A DNA stretch of 38,280 nt from an uncultured beta proteobacterium (GCA_903920695.1 CAIXNB010000167.1:1-38280), one strand, 5' to 3'; numbered from the stretch's first letter, positions 1 to 7,525 are shown. Notes: generated by a model from the sequence alone, not told the origin. Numbers and translations: made by a program.

Positions 1-19
1 CGCCCTGGGGCGAAGTTTG

Positions 20-93
20 AAGAAAACGGAAAACGATCCGAAGAAGACGCGTTAAAAACGATCTTTGGAAGAAGATGAAGTCCGAAGAAGATA
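20..93. repeat. Degenerate purine-rich repeat of about 25 bp
   Basis: The stretch repeats the pattern AAAACGATC followed by GAAGAAGA. One unit starts at 30, a second at 55, and a third partial unit, CCGAAGAAGA, at 82-91. The units are imperfect, with spacing near 25 bp. It lies just beyond the point where the minus-strand sigma-factor reading frame breaks off, so it may mark the junction of an old rearrangement. It could also be low-complexity sequence of no function. Confidence 0.4.
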
Positions 94-112
94 CACGTTC
101 ACTCCGGCTGAA

Positions 113-253
113 TCACTGCACATTCAGCTTGGCGGCCACAAGAAACAGGTCTTGCAGCAAATCATCGACTTCGGCTGGGCTGTTCATGCGGTGGCGCAGC
201 CAGACTCGCAGTTCGGGTTCATGAGCTGTCCAGGCCTTCGTCAAGCAGTTCAT
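113..253 (-). pseudogene. ECF sigma factor, N-terminal remnant (46 codons)
   Basis: A minus-strand frame of 46 codons starts with ATG at 253-251 and stops at 115-113. Its product begins MNCLTKAWTAHEPELR and contains DDLLQDLFLVAAKL, which matches the start of region 2 of ECF-type RNA polymerase sigma factors (a Trp/His/Glu/Leu/Arg opening, then an acidic DDLLQDxF helix). Regions 2.3 to 4, which contact the promoter, are missing, so it cannot work as a sigma factor. It follows the methyltransferase stop by 21 bases on the same strand, with a GGAAAA stretch just before the start, so the two were probably one operon. The family call rests on motif recognition. The truncation is seen directly. Confidence 0.6.
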
Positions 254-274
254 TGGAATTTTCCGAAAAATATC

Positions 275-967
275 TCAACACTTGCGCAGCAGGATGGCAT
301 GCGTCGGTCGTACAAAGTGTGCGCCGTCGGCGCCCATGTTAGTTTCAAAGCGTGCGCGCACCAACTCCAGTGTCGTCGTATCAAGTCGATGATCGAGATA
401 GGTAATACCGATCAGCCGATTTTTAAATTCGGCAAAGTCGCGGAAGTAGACAGGTGTTTCAAACTGGATCTCGGCCACCTGCTCCCAGACTCCGGAGGAC
501 ACCGCGTCCTGTAGCGCGCGCTGGGCGGCGTTACGAACCACCTCCTCATCATGGAACAAGCGAATCACTTCATTCAAGTCCCCGGCAAACACCGGCTCCG
601 ACACATAAAGCAGTCCCTTGCGACGCAGTACGCGATGCACCTCCAGCAGCGCCCGATCCATTTGATCGCGTGGCACATGGTGCAATGACTTCAGCATCAA
701 CGCCAGGTCAAAAACTTCCGCTGGAAAGGGGATGGACTGTGCACCTGCCTGCACGAATTGAAGCCGCTGCAATGGGCTGAGCAGGTTTTTCTCGTGCTGC
801 AACCCATCCACTTCGAGCCCGGTTACTTCGCAGTCTGAATATCGCGCAAGCAGCTTGCGCGACAGGTCCGCAGCACCGCAGCCCAACTCGACAATCTGTC
901 TCTGCTGCTTAAGTTCGACAAGCGATTGCAGCAAGTCCAATTCTTCACTTATCAGGGATTTGTTCAT
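275..967 (-). CDS. Class I SAM-dependent methyltransferase
   Basis: A 230-residue cytoplasmic protein with a Rossmann-type SAM-binding domain. Motif I is VELGCGAADLSRKL (about residues 26-39). An acidic ribose-binding position follows in VTGLEVDG, then the post-motif LALMLKSLHHVP and a late RRKGLLYVSEP strand, as in UbiE/COQ5-like methyltransferases. The frame is open upstream to 1057, but the ATG at 967, giving MNKSLISEELDLLQSL, fits the family start better. The substrate cannot be read from the sequence. The gene precedes the sigma-factor stub by 21 bases. It is divergent from the truncated rhodanese at 1063, with only 95 bases between the two starts. Confidence 0.8.
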   Translation of the reverse strand: MNKSLISEELDLLQSLVELKQQRQIVELGCGAADLSRKLLARYSDCEVTGLEVDGLQHEKNLLSPLQRLQFVQAGAQSIPFPAEVFDLALMLKSLHHVPRDQMDRALLEVHRVLRRKGLLYVSEPVFAGDLNEVIRLFHDEEVVRNAAQRALQDAVSSGVWEQVAEIQFETPVYFRDFAEFKNRLIGITYLDHRLDTTTLELVRARFETNMGADGAHFVRPTHAILLRKC

Positions 968-1062
968 GAAACTTATCCGTAAGGCCGGGTTATGCAGTGA
1001 ATGAAGCTTTAGCGTAGCATACCGATGTACCTTTACTCTCGCTTGAACTCCGGACAAATCTT

Positions 1063-1269
1063 ATGAAAACAGCACACGACCTCGTCGGTATCGCCAAGTC
1101 CCGTATCCAGGAAGTACCCCTGGAGGATGCAGAGCAGGTCATGCGCGAGGCCGATGCTTTGCTCGATGTTCGTGAGGCAGACGAATACGCGGTAGGTCAC
1201 TTGCCAGGCACTATCCATGCATCACGCGGTTTGCTGGAATTCAAGCCCAGCCTTTCGGCCTTCGAATAA
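1063..1269 (+). CDS. Rhodanese-like protein, truncated (lacks catalytic half)
   Basis: A 68-residue product with the first half of a rhodanese domain: DALLDVREADEYAVGHLPG (about residues 32-50) is the CH2A-type DVRE..EY..GH.PG motif. The second half, with the active-site Cys loop (CxxGxRS) and the last helices, is absent. After LEFK the chain runs into PSLSAFE and stops. The ordinary single-domain family is near 110-140 residues. The next gene starts only 15 bases on, which suggests an in-frame internal deletion rather than a lost 3' end. A catalytic sulfurtransferase role is excluded; binding or no function remains. It pairs with the downstream metallo-hydrolase, a common arrangement in sulfide and persulfide detoxification. 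Confidence 0.75.
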   Translation: MKTAHDLVGIAKSRIQEVPLEDAEQVMREADALLDVREADEYAVGHLPGTIHASRGLLEFKPSLSAFE

Positions 1270-1284
1270 ATCCCTTTGCCCGAG

Positions 1285-2154
1285 ATGCCTGCCGTGCGGA
1301 CGCCAACCATCCAGTCCTTTTTCGACCCCGCGACCTTTACCGTCAGCCACGTCGTTTCAGACCCCGTGAGCTTGCGGGCGGCGATCATCGACAGCGTGCT
1401 CGACTACGACCCGAAATCAGGTCGCACATCGCATGCCAGCGCAGACCGGCTGATCGACTACCTGACGGCGCAGGGCCTGCAGCTCGATTGGCTGCTCGAA
1501 ACGCATGCCCATGCCGACCATCTTTCGGCATCGGCTTACCTGAAGGAAAGGCTCGGCGGCAAGCTTGCCATCGGGCGCTCGATCACTGACGTACAGACTG
1601 CCTTCAAGAAGATCTTTAACGCCAGCGCGCAAGACTGCACGGGGGCTGATTTCGATCATCTGCTTGACGACGGTGAAGTGCTGCGCATCGGCGACCTTGA
1701 AGTCCGCGTCATGCAGACACCGGGCCACACGCCGGCCTGCCTGACGTTTGTCATCGGCTCAGATGCCTTCATCGGTGACACCTTGTTCATGCCCGACTAT
1801 GGCTCGGCACGTTGCGATTTTCCCGGCGGCGACGCTGCCACCCTGTACCGGTCAATCCGCAAAATTCTGGCCATGCCCGCAAGCACACATCTGCATCTGT
1901 GCCATGACTACCCACCGGCCGGGCGCGAGCCGGCCTGGGTCACGAGCGTAGCCGAGCAGCGCGAGAAGAACATCCATGTGCACGACGGCATTGACGAGCC
2001 CGGGTTTGTCAGCATGCGTGAGGCGCGCGACCAGACCCTGCCCATGCCGGTCCTGATCCTGCCGGCCGTGCAGGTCAATATCCGGGCCGGAAAACTGCCG
2101 GCACCTGAAGACAACGATGTCAGTTACCTCAAGATCCCGATCAACCTCCTTTAA
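1285..2154 (+). CDS. Metallo-beta-lactamase-fold hydrolase, persulfide-dioxygenase-like (Blh/ETHE1 type)
   Basis: A 289-residue metallo-beta-lactamase-fold protein. The metal motif HAHADH is at about residues 74-79. A third histidine sits in TPGHTPACL, the bridging acid in FIGDTLF, and a late His in LHLCHDYPP. The HxHxDH pattern and the strand order match the Blh/ETHE1 branch that oxidises or handles glutathione persulfide. The opening PTIQSFFDPATFTVSHVV is typical of that branch. A TTG at 1276 would add three residues. I chose the ATG at 1285, though neither has a good Shine-Dalgarno. The truncated rhodanese upstream and permease remnant downstream fit a former sulfide-detoxification operon. 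Substrate is inferred from family and context. Confidence 0.85.
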   Translation: MPAVRTPTIQSFFDPATFTVSHVVSDPVSLRAAIIDSVLDYDPKSGRTSHASADRLIDYLTAQGLQLDWLLETHAHADHLSASAYLKERLGGKLAIGRSITDVQTAFKKIFNASAQDCTGADFDHLLDDGEVLRIGDLEVRVMQTPGHTPACLTFVIGSDAFIGDTLFMPDYGSARCDFPGGDAATLYRSIRKILAMPASTHLHLCHDYPPAGREPAWVTSVAEQREKNIHVHDGIDEPGFVSMREARDQTLPMPVLILPAVQVNIRAGKLPAPEDNDVSYLKIPINLL

Positions 2155-2163
2155 ACAAACGCG

Positions 2164-2295
2164 ATGGAAGATCGGTTCCTGCTCTCGCACTGACGCTGTT
2201 GGACTCCATCATCGGGCTGGTGGTGGCGTTCACGGGTGCGGTCGGTGCTGTGTCGGCGATCGCGATGCTGATATTGGCAAGGGCGGTGGTTTGGA
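2164..2295 (+). pseudogene. TauE/SafE (TSUP) permease, N-terminal remnant with frameshift
   Basis: Just after the hydrolase, ATG at 2164 opens MEDRFLLSH and stops at 2191. The frame beginning at 2190 continues with LTLLDSIIGLVVAFTGAVG, which looks like the first membrane helix of TSUP (TauE/SafE) sulfite or sulfur-anion exporters, whose consensus is IGLVLxLTGAGG. Joining the two frames (net -1 or +2) gives a plausible permease start. Similarity fades near 2295, before the convergent mlaC-like gene. TSUP permeases often sit downstream of rhodanese and persulfide-dioxygenase genes, which supports the reading. The assignment is by eye from about 45 residues. Confidence 0.45.
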
Positions 2296-2307
2296 TGAAT
2301 CAGCGAT

Positions 2308-2946
2308 TCAGCTCTTTTTGGCATTATTTTTATTGCGATCGGCCAATTTCTCGATCAAGCCATCAATGCCCTTGACGCTTATTTCCTGCGCGAATTGACT
2401 GCGGTAGGTTTCCACCAACCACACGCCCATGACATTGAGGTTGTATATCTTCCAGCCAGCCCCTTCACCAGGCGTTCGTTCCAGCCTGTAATCAAGTTGA
2501 ATGGGATCCCCTCGACCCTTGACTTCGGTCCGAACCACCACTTCCTTGTCGTCTGTCGCAGCCCGCAGTGGCTTGACCGTGAAGCTGAGGTCATTGGCCT
2601 GCGCCACGGCACCAGCATAGGTACGCACCAACAGAATCTTGAATTCCTCCTGCAATCGCTTTTGCTGCTCGGGCGTGACTTGCCGCCAGGTCGGACCCAC
2701 TGCCGAGGCCGTCATGCGCTTGAAATTCATATTTGGCATCAGTTTTGAATCGACCAGGGCAATGATCCGGGATACGTCACCACTTCGAAGCGTTGGGTCA
2801 GCCTTGATGCTGTCGAGAACCTCGACGGAGAGGCGCTTGATCAAAACGTCGGCGGCTTCTTCCTGAGCCTGTGCGGGAAGGGCCAGAAGACCTGCCATAG
2901 ACACGGCGAGAGCGGTAAAGAGGCGAATGAGTAGTTGACGAGTCAT
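2308..2946 (-). CDS. MlaC/Ttg2D-family periplasmic phospholipid-binding protein
   Basis: A 212-residue protein with a Sec signal peptide: MTRQLLIRLFTALAVSMAGL followed by ALPAQAQ. The mature part has the MlaC (toluene-tolerance Ttg2D) pattern, including MNFKRMTASAVGPTWRQ, a QQKRLQEEFKILLVRTYAGA helix and a C-terminal WKIYNLNVMGVWLVE. MlaC carries phospholipids across the periplasm between the MlaA and MlaFEDB complexes. Start at 2946 is set by AAGGAAG seven bases upstream; the frame stays open to 3021. No other mla genes are nearby, so it is a solitary copy that may serve a distant Mla complex or another lipid pathway. It converges on the hydrolase operon. Confidence 0.85.
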   Translation of the reverse strand: MTRQLLIRLFTALAVSMAGLLALPAQAQEEAADVLIKRLSVEVLDSIKADPTLRSGDVSRIIALVDSKLMPNMNFKRMTASAVGPTWRQVTPEQQKRLQEEFKILLVRTYAGAVAQANDLSFTVKPLRAATDDKEVVVRTEVKGRGDPIQLDYRLERTPGEGAGWKIYNLNVMGVWLVETYRSQFAQEISVKGIDGLIEKLADRNKNNAKKS

Positions 2947-3036
2947 GGCATAACTTCCTTGGTTAAGGTTGAGACTTTTCTCTAATTGGAATAAAACGCG
3001 TGTCACAGGACAATTTCGCAATCAGGACTCAACGTG

Positions 3037-3483
3037 TCAACAGAGTGCGCCGGCAGTACACGTTGCCATTGGCGAGTTAGAAGGAACAACTGGTCTACCT
3101 TCTTGCGACCATGCTTTCATTCCTCCCTGTGCGTTGTAAACGGTTTCGTACCCTGTTTGCTGGTTGAGAAACTGTGCCGCCATGTATGAGCGGTTTCCGC
3201 TTCGACTGATCAATGCAACAGGCTGCCCAAGATTGGTTAGCGATTTCAATTGCTTTAGCCAGACCTTCGCATCGAAACGCCCTTTTTCATCGAAGAAAGT
3301 TAACAATTTGCTTCCTGGTATCACACCGGTCTCCCGCCATTCGGGTGCGGTGCGAATGTCAATCACAGCAACGCCACTCGCCGCCAAAAAAAACAACTCC
3401 GCGCTATCCACATTAACCACCTTGGCGTGCACGCCAAGTGTGCAAAAACAGAGCAGCATGCAGGCTATGACATGTTTGAGCAT
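3037..3483 (-). CDS. Periplasmic rhodanese-like protein with Ser replacing catalytic Cys
   Basis: A 148-residue exported protein. MLKHVIACMLLCFCTLGVHA is a signal peptide with likely cleavage after residue 20. The rhodanese domain follows: VIDIRTAPEWRETGVIPGS (about 40-58), the loop LISRSGNRS (91-99) and GGMKAW near 125. The loop normally reads CRSGNRS. Here the codon at the Cys position (residue 93) is AGT, so Ser, and a persulfide cannot form there. Two Cys near the C terminus (CTAGALC) are unusual and might serve a redox role. It is either a non-catalytic binding domain or a variant of unknown chemistry. It is divergent from the methyltransferase gene across an A+T-rich spacer. Confidence 0.8.
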   Translation of the reverse strand: MLKHVIACMLLCFCTLGVHAKVVNVDSAELFFLAASGVAVIDIRTAPEWRETGVIPGSKLLTFFDEKGRFDAKVWLKQLKSLTNLGQPVALISRSGNRSYMAAQFLNQQTGYETVYNAQGGMKAWSQEGRPVVPSNSPMATCTAGALC

Positions 3484-3494
3484 GAAAGGATTCT

Positions 3495-3531
3495 TGAATA
3501 TATAATATCAGTCTACACTTATATATGGTGT
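3495..3531. promoter_or_regulatory. A+T-rich divergent control region with weak dyads
   Basis: Between the divergent rhodanese (start 3483) and methyltransferase (start 3600) the sequence becomes strongly A+T-rich, unlike its surroundings. It contains GAATATATAATATC and an ACAC...GTGT dyad at 3515-3531 around TTATATATG. On the minus strand a TTGACG lies upstream at 3531-3536, but no clean -10 follows at 17 bases. Such A+T-rich near-palindromes resemble sites of ArsR-type sulfide sensors (BigR/SqrR), but this link is speculative. Confidence 0.3.
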
Positions 3532-3599
3532 TGCGTCAAGAAATCAACGATAAATTTCCTTATTGAAAATCATGCCAAGAAGGGTCACAGCAAATTACC

Positions 3600-4220
3600 A
3601 TGACGTTCTGGGATCAACAGTATTCAACGCCCGACTTCAAGTACGGCACACAGGCCAACTGGTTTCTGCGCAATCAAACGGTTCACCTTCACCCTGCTAG
3701 CGAGGTCTTGTTGCCAGGAGACGGAGAAGGCCGCAACAGTGTGTGGTTGGCGCGGCGTGGACATCACGTCACTGCGGTAGACAATTCCAGAGTAGGTCTG
3801 GAAAAGGCATCGCGACTTGCGGCAGAAAATGGTGTTGCTGTTGCACTCATTCTGGCTGATCTTGAACACTGGGCGCCCACTCCAAACAGTTTTGACGCCG
3901 TCGTTCTGACCTACGTGCATCTGCCAGCAAGGTGGCGGCGCATGGCGCATCAGCGGCTCATTTCTGCTTTGCGTCCTGGAGGATGGTTGATTCTTGAAGC
4001 ATTTCATCCGCTGCAGTTGAGGTACAGCAGCGGCGGACCCAAAGACGCGGCCATGCTCTATACGGCGGAGATGATCCGATTGGACCTTGCAGCGCATCCG
4101 GAAGTTATCCTCGATGAGGTTCTTGCATGGGAAGGCGAGGCTCATCTGGACGAAGGAACCGGGCATCAAGGCTCCGCCCACCTGACTCGCTATGTTGCAC
4201 ATCGTGTCAAGTCAAAGTAA
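3600..4220 (+). CDS. Class I SAM-dependent methyltransferase, TehB/TPMT-like
   Basis: A 206-residue cytoplasmic protein opening with FWDQQYSTPDFKYGTQANWF, characteristic of a small TehB/thiopurine-methyltransferase-like family. The SAM loop is LLPGDGEGRNSVWLARRG (about residues 37-54), with the acidic end of strand 2 in VTAVDNS and a post-motif DAVVLTYVHLPA. LRPGGWLILEAFHP is the usual strand 5. Family members methylate small electrophiles or oxyanions; the true substrate is unknown. The only purine-rich stretch upstream, AAGAAGG, lies about 16 bases from the ATG, so the Shine-Dalgarno is weak. It is followed after 25 bases by the thioesterase gene on the same strand. Confidence 0.82.
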   Translation: MTFWDQQYSTPDFKYGTQANWFLRNQTVHLHPASEVLLPGDGEGRNSVWLARRGHHVTAVDNSRVGLEKASRLAAENGVAVALILADLEHWAPTPNSFDAVVLTYVHLPARWRRMAHQRLISALRPGGWLILEAFHPLQLRYSSGGPKDAAMLYTAEMIRLDLAAHPEVILDEVLAWEGEAHLDEGTGHQGSAHLTRYVAHRVKSK

Positions 4221-4245
4221 ATCTAACTCTAACTCTGGAGAAACC

Positions 4246-4707
4246 ATGAAGGCCTTTCAAGACTACTATCCCGAAAACGTTTCACACTGCTACGGCTGCG
4301 GCTCCAAGAATATCCATGGTCATCGGATCAAAACCTATTGGGATGGCGAAGAAACCGTGACGCACTTCACCCCCGAGCCTTACCATACGGCGATACCAGG
4401 CTTTGCCTATGGTGGCCTGATTGCCTCGCTGATTGACTGCCACAGCACTGGCACCGCTGCCGCTGCTATGTACCGCGCCAGCGGCCGAGAGATGGATACG
4501 CTGCCGCCGTTTCGCTTTGTCACAGGCTCTTTGCATGTTGACTACCTCAAACCGACGCCAATTGACGGTGTGCTGGAAATTCGTGGCCGCATCAAAGAGA
4601 TCAAGGGTCGCAAGGTGGTGGTCGAAAGCACGGTGCTGTCGAATGGCGTGGCGACCGCGCGCGGAGAAGTGGTGGCTCTGCAGATGCCCGAAGGGTTCGG
4701 TGGGTAG
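4246..4707 (+). CDS. PaaI-family hot-dog thioesterase
   Basis: A 153-residue single hot-dog-fold protein. The N terminus carries HCYGCGSKN, typical of this PaaI-like subgroup. GFAYGGLIASLIDCHSTGTA supplies the hot-dog central helix with the catalytic acidic residue (Asp in LIDCH). VDYLKPTPIDGVLEIRGRI forms the following strands. Such enzymes hydrolyse acyl-CoA thioesters. I set the start at 4246 because CTGGAG lies just upstream; the open frame runs back to 4192 inside the previous gene. The gene is closely spaced with both neighbours (25 bases before, 18 after) and may be co-transcribed. The acyl substrate cannot be told. Confidence 0.85.
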   Translation: MKAFQDYYPENVSHCYGCGSKNIHGHRIKTYWDGEETVTHFTPEPYHTAIPGFAYGGLIASLIDCHSTGTAAAAMYRASGREMDTLPPFRFVTGSLHVDYLKPTPIDGVLEIRGRIKEIKGRKVVVESTVLSNGVATARGEVVALQMPEGFGG

Positions 4708-4725
4708 AAATGATGCTCAGACACG

Positions 4726-5598
4726 ATGTGTGAACTACTGGGCATATCAAGTCGACGTCCGAGCCGGCTGAGTTTGTCGCTGGCCGCGCTGGCGGCGCGT
4801 AGCACGCCGGGAAACAGCAACCGCGACGGCTGGGGTGCCGCGTTTTACCAGGGGAGCGACGTCGCCCTTTTTCGTGAACCCGAGGCAGCAAATGACAGTC
4901 CGTTGGTGCACCTGCTCGAAACACGGGGGCCGAACACCACGCTGGCGATCTCGCACATCCGGCACGCCACGCTGGGTGCAGTCAAACTGGCCAATACCCA
5001 ACCTTTTGTGCGCGAACTGGCGGGCCGTACGCACTTGTTCGCGCATAACGGACATCTGCCAGGTATCGTGTCAAATCAAAAGTTCTTGCTGGACCGCTTC
5101 AGACCAGTGGGCGAAACAGACTCTGAGCACGCCTTTTGCGCACTCATGTCGCGGATGCAGGATCGGTGGGACAAGACGTCCGCAGCACCGTCAATCGAAG
5201 ATCGACTTGGCGTCGTCACTGCCTACGCTGCCGACATGCGCGAACTCGGTCCGGCAAATTTCTTATATGCCGACGGGGAAATTCTGTTCGCCCATGGGCA
5301 TCGTCGAATACAGACCGCTAGCGGCATGATAGAGCCGCCCGGTTTGTTCATGCTCTCGCGCACATGCCGGCATGATGGCGAGCCTTTCATGACGGACGGG
5401 CTATCGCTTGCTTGCGGTTATCAGGAAGTTATATTGATTGCCAGCGTGCCACTTTCGAATGAACCATGGCAACCACTGGCGGAAGGTGAAGTCGTTGCAG
5501 TCTCCCTCGGCAAACTTGTGAACAACCGTCCACCAAGGCACTTAAAACGCGTGCAAGAAGCGCCAGTAAACGCCGGTCAAAGGCACAACGCGTCGTGA
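4726..5598 (+). CDS. Class II glutamine amidotransferase (YafJ/EgtC-like)
   Basis: A 290-residue N-terminal-nucleophile amidotransferase domain protein. Cys2 (MCELLGISS) is the catalytic nucleophile once Met is removed. Supporting motifs are NRDGWGAAFY, the Arg-containing SHIRHATLG and FAHNGHLPG, which bind glutamine and form the oxyanion hole. There is no partner synthetase domain, so it belongs to the stand-alone YafJ/EgtC-like group. EgtC removes glutamate in ergothioneine synthesis, but no other ergothioneine genes are present, so the substrate stays open. The start is fixed by the need for Cys at position 2. The 3' end runs into a short region with a palindrome before the next rhodanese gene. 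Confidence 0.88.
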   Translation: MCELLGISSRRPSRLSLSLAALAARSTPGNSNRDGWGAAFYQGSDVALFREPEAANDSPLVHLLETRGPNTTLAISHIRHATLGAVKLANTQPFVRELAGRTHLFAHNGHLPGIVSNQKFLLDRFRPVGETDSEHAFCALMSRMQDRWDKTSAAPSIEDRLGVVTAYAADMRELGPANFLYADGEILFAHGHRRIQTASGMIEPPGLFMLSRTCRHDGEPFMTDGLSLACGYQEVILIASVPLSNEPWQPLAEGEVVAVSLGKLVNNRPPRHLKRVQEAPVNAGQRHNAS

Positions 5599-5614
5599 CG
5601 CAGAGTGATACGAC

Positions 5615-5632
5615 TATCGATATGCATCGATA
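5615..5632. promoter_or_regulatory. Short dyad upstream of rhodanese gene
   Basis: TATCGA and TCGATA form a perfect 6-bp inverted repeat around TATGCA, 30 bases before the rhodanese start. It could be a protein-binding operator; no -35/-10 pair is evident. Confidence 0.25.
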
Positions 5633-5662
5633 CGGCATCCATGCGGTCGTCAAAGGAGCTAT

Positions 5663-6019
5663 ATGAGTTTTCTGGATCTTTTTGAAAAATACTGGCCATT
5701 AGTGGCGTTGGGTCTTTGGTTTGCGTACAAGTGGTGGAATTCAAAAAGAATCATTGCCATGCTGCCAGAACTTAAAAGGAATGGCGCAACATTTGTCGAC
5801 GTCAGATCGGCCGGGGAGTTCGCAAACGGAAGCGCTCCCGGAACAATCAACATCCCCCTGCAGGAGTTGGGAAGCAGGCTCGGTGAGATACCCAAGTCTT
5901 CACCGGTTGTTCTTTGTTGTGCAAGCGGCACACGAAGTGGAATGGCAAAGCTAATGCTGCGCAAGAAGGGATACCTGAAGGTCCATAACATCGGTACCTG
6001 GCGCAAGTTACTGAGCTGA
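5663..6019 (+). CDS. Membrane-anchored rhodanese
   Basis: A 118-residue protein with one N-terminal membrane helix (YWPLVALGLWFAYKWW, about residues 10-25) and a rhodanese domain. The domain has TFVDVRSAGEFANGSAPG and the active-site loop CCASGTRS, in which Cys86 is the predicted persulfide-forming residue. Here the catalytic loop is intact, unlike the other two rhodaneses in the window. AAAGGAGC six bases before the ATG is a strong ribosome binding site. The family moves sulfane sulfur, here probably at the inner face of the membrane. The gene converges on the TlpA-like gene. Confidence 0.88.
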   Translation: MSFLDLFEKYWPLVALGLWFAYKWWNSKRIIAMLPELKRNGATFVDVRSAGEFANGSAPGTINIPLQELGSRLGEIPKSSPVVLCCASGTRSGMAKLMLRKKGYLKVHNIGTWRKLLS

Positions 6020-6058
6020 CGCTCTTTGGAAATCGACAAGCCGTATCGCCAGTGTCGC

Positions 6059-6884
6059 TCACTCAGGTTTCCCCAGTATCTTCAGCTTGCTGGCGAGCGA
6101 CGCCGCTGACAGGGCGCCGATATGGGTATCAACCAACTGACCGTTTGCGTCAAAGAACAGCGTGGTCGGCAATCCCGCGGAGCCCACTTGCTCTGCCAAT
6201 TTCTTGCGGGTATCAAGCAGCACATTGGCGAGAACCAACTGTCGGTCAGAGAGGTACTTCTGAACCGTGGCAGGGTTTTCGCCCTGATCCGCAAAAAATG
6301 AAGCTCACGCCCGGAATCTGCTGCTGTGCAGCGGCCAGCACAGGCATCTCGCGACGGCATGGCGGACACCAGGTCGCCCACAGGTTGACGACCATGGGCT
6401 TGCCATGCGCCACCCGGGTCAGGCTTTCGGGTGACCCTTGCAGTGTCACGAGTGGAACGCCCTCCAGGTCCGACAGCGTCGGCCCCGTGCCCAGGCGCAG
6501 TATCGCCGGCGCCACGGTCCAGACCAGGGCGCCAGCCAGCAACCCCATCGTCAGCGGACCTCGCAGCGCCGCGCGTCGCCAGCCTTGCCAGAGCGCCAGC
6601 ATGATGGCGGCAGCGACACCAGCCGATAGCGTGAAGCCACCATCGCGGATATCGAGGATGGTCCACGGCGCGGCGCGGTAGTGCTCGAACCAGATGGCGA
6701 CGAAAGCGATGCGTGCGGCGAGACCGGCGGCCAACAGCATGTCGGTCAACGCGCCGCTGATGCCGACCTGCTGGCGCCGCCCGACGAAGTGGCCGACCGC
6801 TGCGGCCACCGCTGCGCAGATCAGCAGGATCATAAATTGGGTTGGCAGGGCAAACGGACCGATGCTGATGGCCAATGTATTCAC
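6059..6884 (-). pseudogene. TlpA-like thiol-disulfide protein with Lgt-like membrane part, frameshifted
   Basis: The frame from 6884 encodes several membrane helices in about the first 125 residues. They begin MNTLAISIGPFALPTQFM, reminiscent of prolipoprotein diacylglyceryl transferase, and lead to a thioredoxin/TlpA domain with VVNLWATWCPPCRREMPV. After SFIF a run of six A (plus strand, 6293-6298) shifts the frame, and the open frame stops at 6246. Removing one base restores ADQGENPATVQKYLSD and GSAGLPTTLFFDANG, and stops cleanly at 6061-6059, giving a full 275-residue protein with the cis-Pro region. So it is either a fresh pseudogene, transcriptional slippage or a sequencing error. The role would be periplasmic disulfide reduction. 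Confidence 0.8.
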
Positions 6885-7134
6885 TCCGGTAGCCGTCCCG
6901 CAGCAAGGCGGCGGTTCCCGTTTCGGGCGGCATCATTGAATGCTTGCGTTTTCATTTTGGCGGGTTCATTGGTTTGCGATGCCTGATTCTGACAGCACTC
7001 GTGCGATCCTCGGTGTCGAACAGCCTGGCTTGAAAGCCGCCATATCCGCATTGTTGACATTGAAGTCGGCACTGCGCCCGCTAATCAAGCCTCATTTCAT
7101 GATTTGATGCCAAAAGGCCGATCCGCACATTGAG

Positions 7135-7485
7135 TCAAGTGATATAGAAGGCCAAAGTAACCGCCACCAGCGCCAACAGGACCAGCCCGCCGATAAAGAC
7201 CAGATCGGCGCGCGCTTCGTTGCGCTGCGCATGCCGACCAACACGCATCGACATGAAGGACAGCAGCGCGCTGATCAGGAACACAACGGCGTCGATCGCC
7301 AGCAATTTGTCCACTACCAGGCGCAACTCGCCTGCCGGCCCAAGGTGACCAATCGAAAGCACCGTCATGCAAACGCCGATCATGGTGGCCGAGGTCGGCA
7401 GGATGTGGGTGGCGAGTGCGCGCTCCGGTACAGGATGAGCAGCTTCGATGCCACGCTGACGCGCTGCCGCGTCCAGCGTGTGCAT
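7135..7485 (-). CDS. Small membrane protein, three predicted helices
   Basis: A 116-residue product with three hydrophobic segments: around TMIGVCMTVLSIGHL, LLAIDAVVFLISALLSFMSM and FIGGLVLLALVAVTLAFYI. A basic/polar loop with RVGRHAQRNEAR sits between the last two. I do not recognise a characterised family. The ATG at 7485 is preferred because AGGA lies eight bases upstream; the frame is open further back. It starts 40 bases after the DegP/MucD stop on the same strand and so may be the last gene of that transcript. Confidence 0.7.
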   Translation of the reverse strand: MHTLDAAARQRGIEAAHPVPERALATHILPTSATMIGVCMTVLSIGHLGPAGELRLVVDKLLAIDAVVFLISALLSFMSMRVGRHAQRNEARADLVFIGGLVLLALVAVTLAFYIT

Positions 7486-7525
7486 GCGTGGATCCTGTGC
7501 GGCCACTTGGCCTGGCGATTGAAGA

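Noticed and set aside
65..514. 149-codon plus-strand open frame
   Set aside because: It is antisense to the sigma-factor stub and the methyltransferase, which have clear motifs.
2950..2975. CCTT/AAGG hairpin at the mlaC-like ribosome site
   Set aside because: The stem has only 4 bp and is expected by chance.
6979..7107. 42-codon plus-strand frame starting MPDSDSTRAILGVEQPGLKA
   Set aside because: The composition looks protein-like, but there is no good ribosome site and no family match I recognise. It may be a gene remnant, but support is too weak to list.
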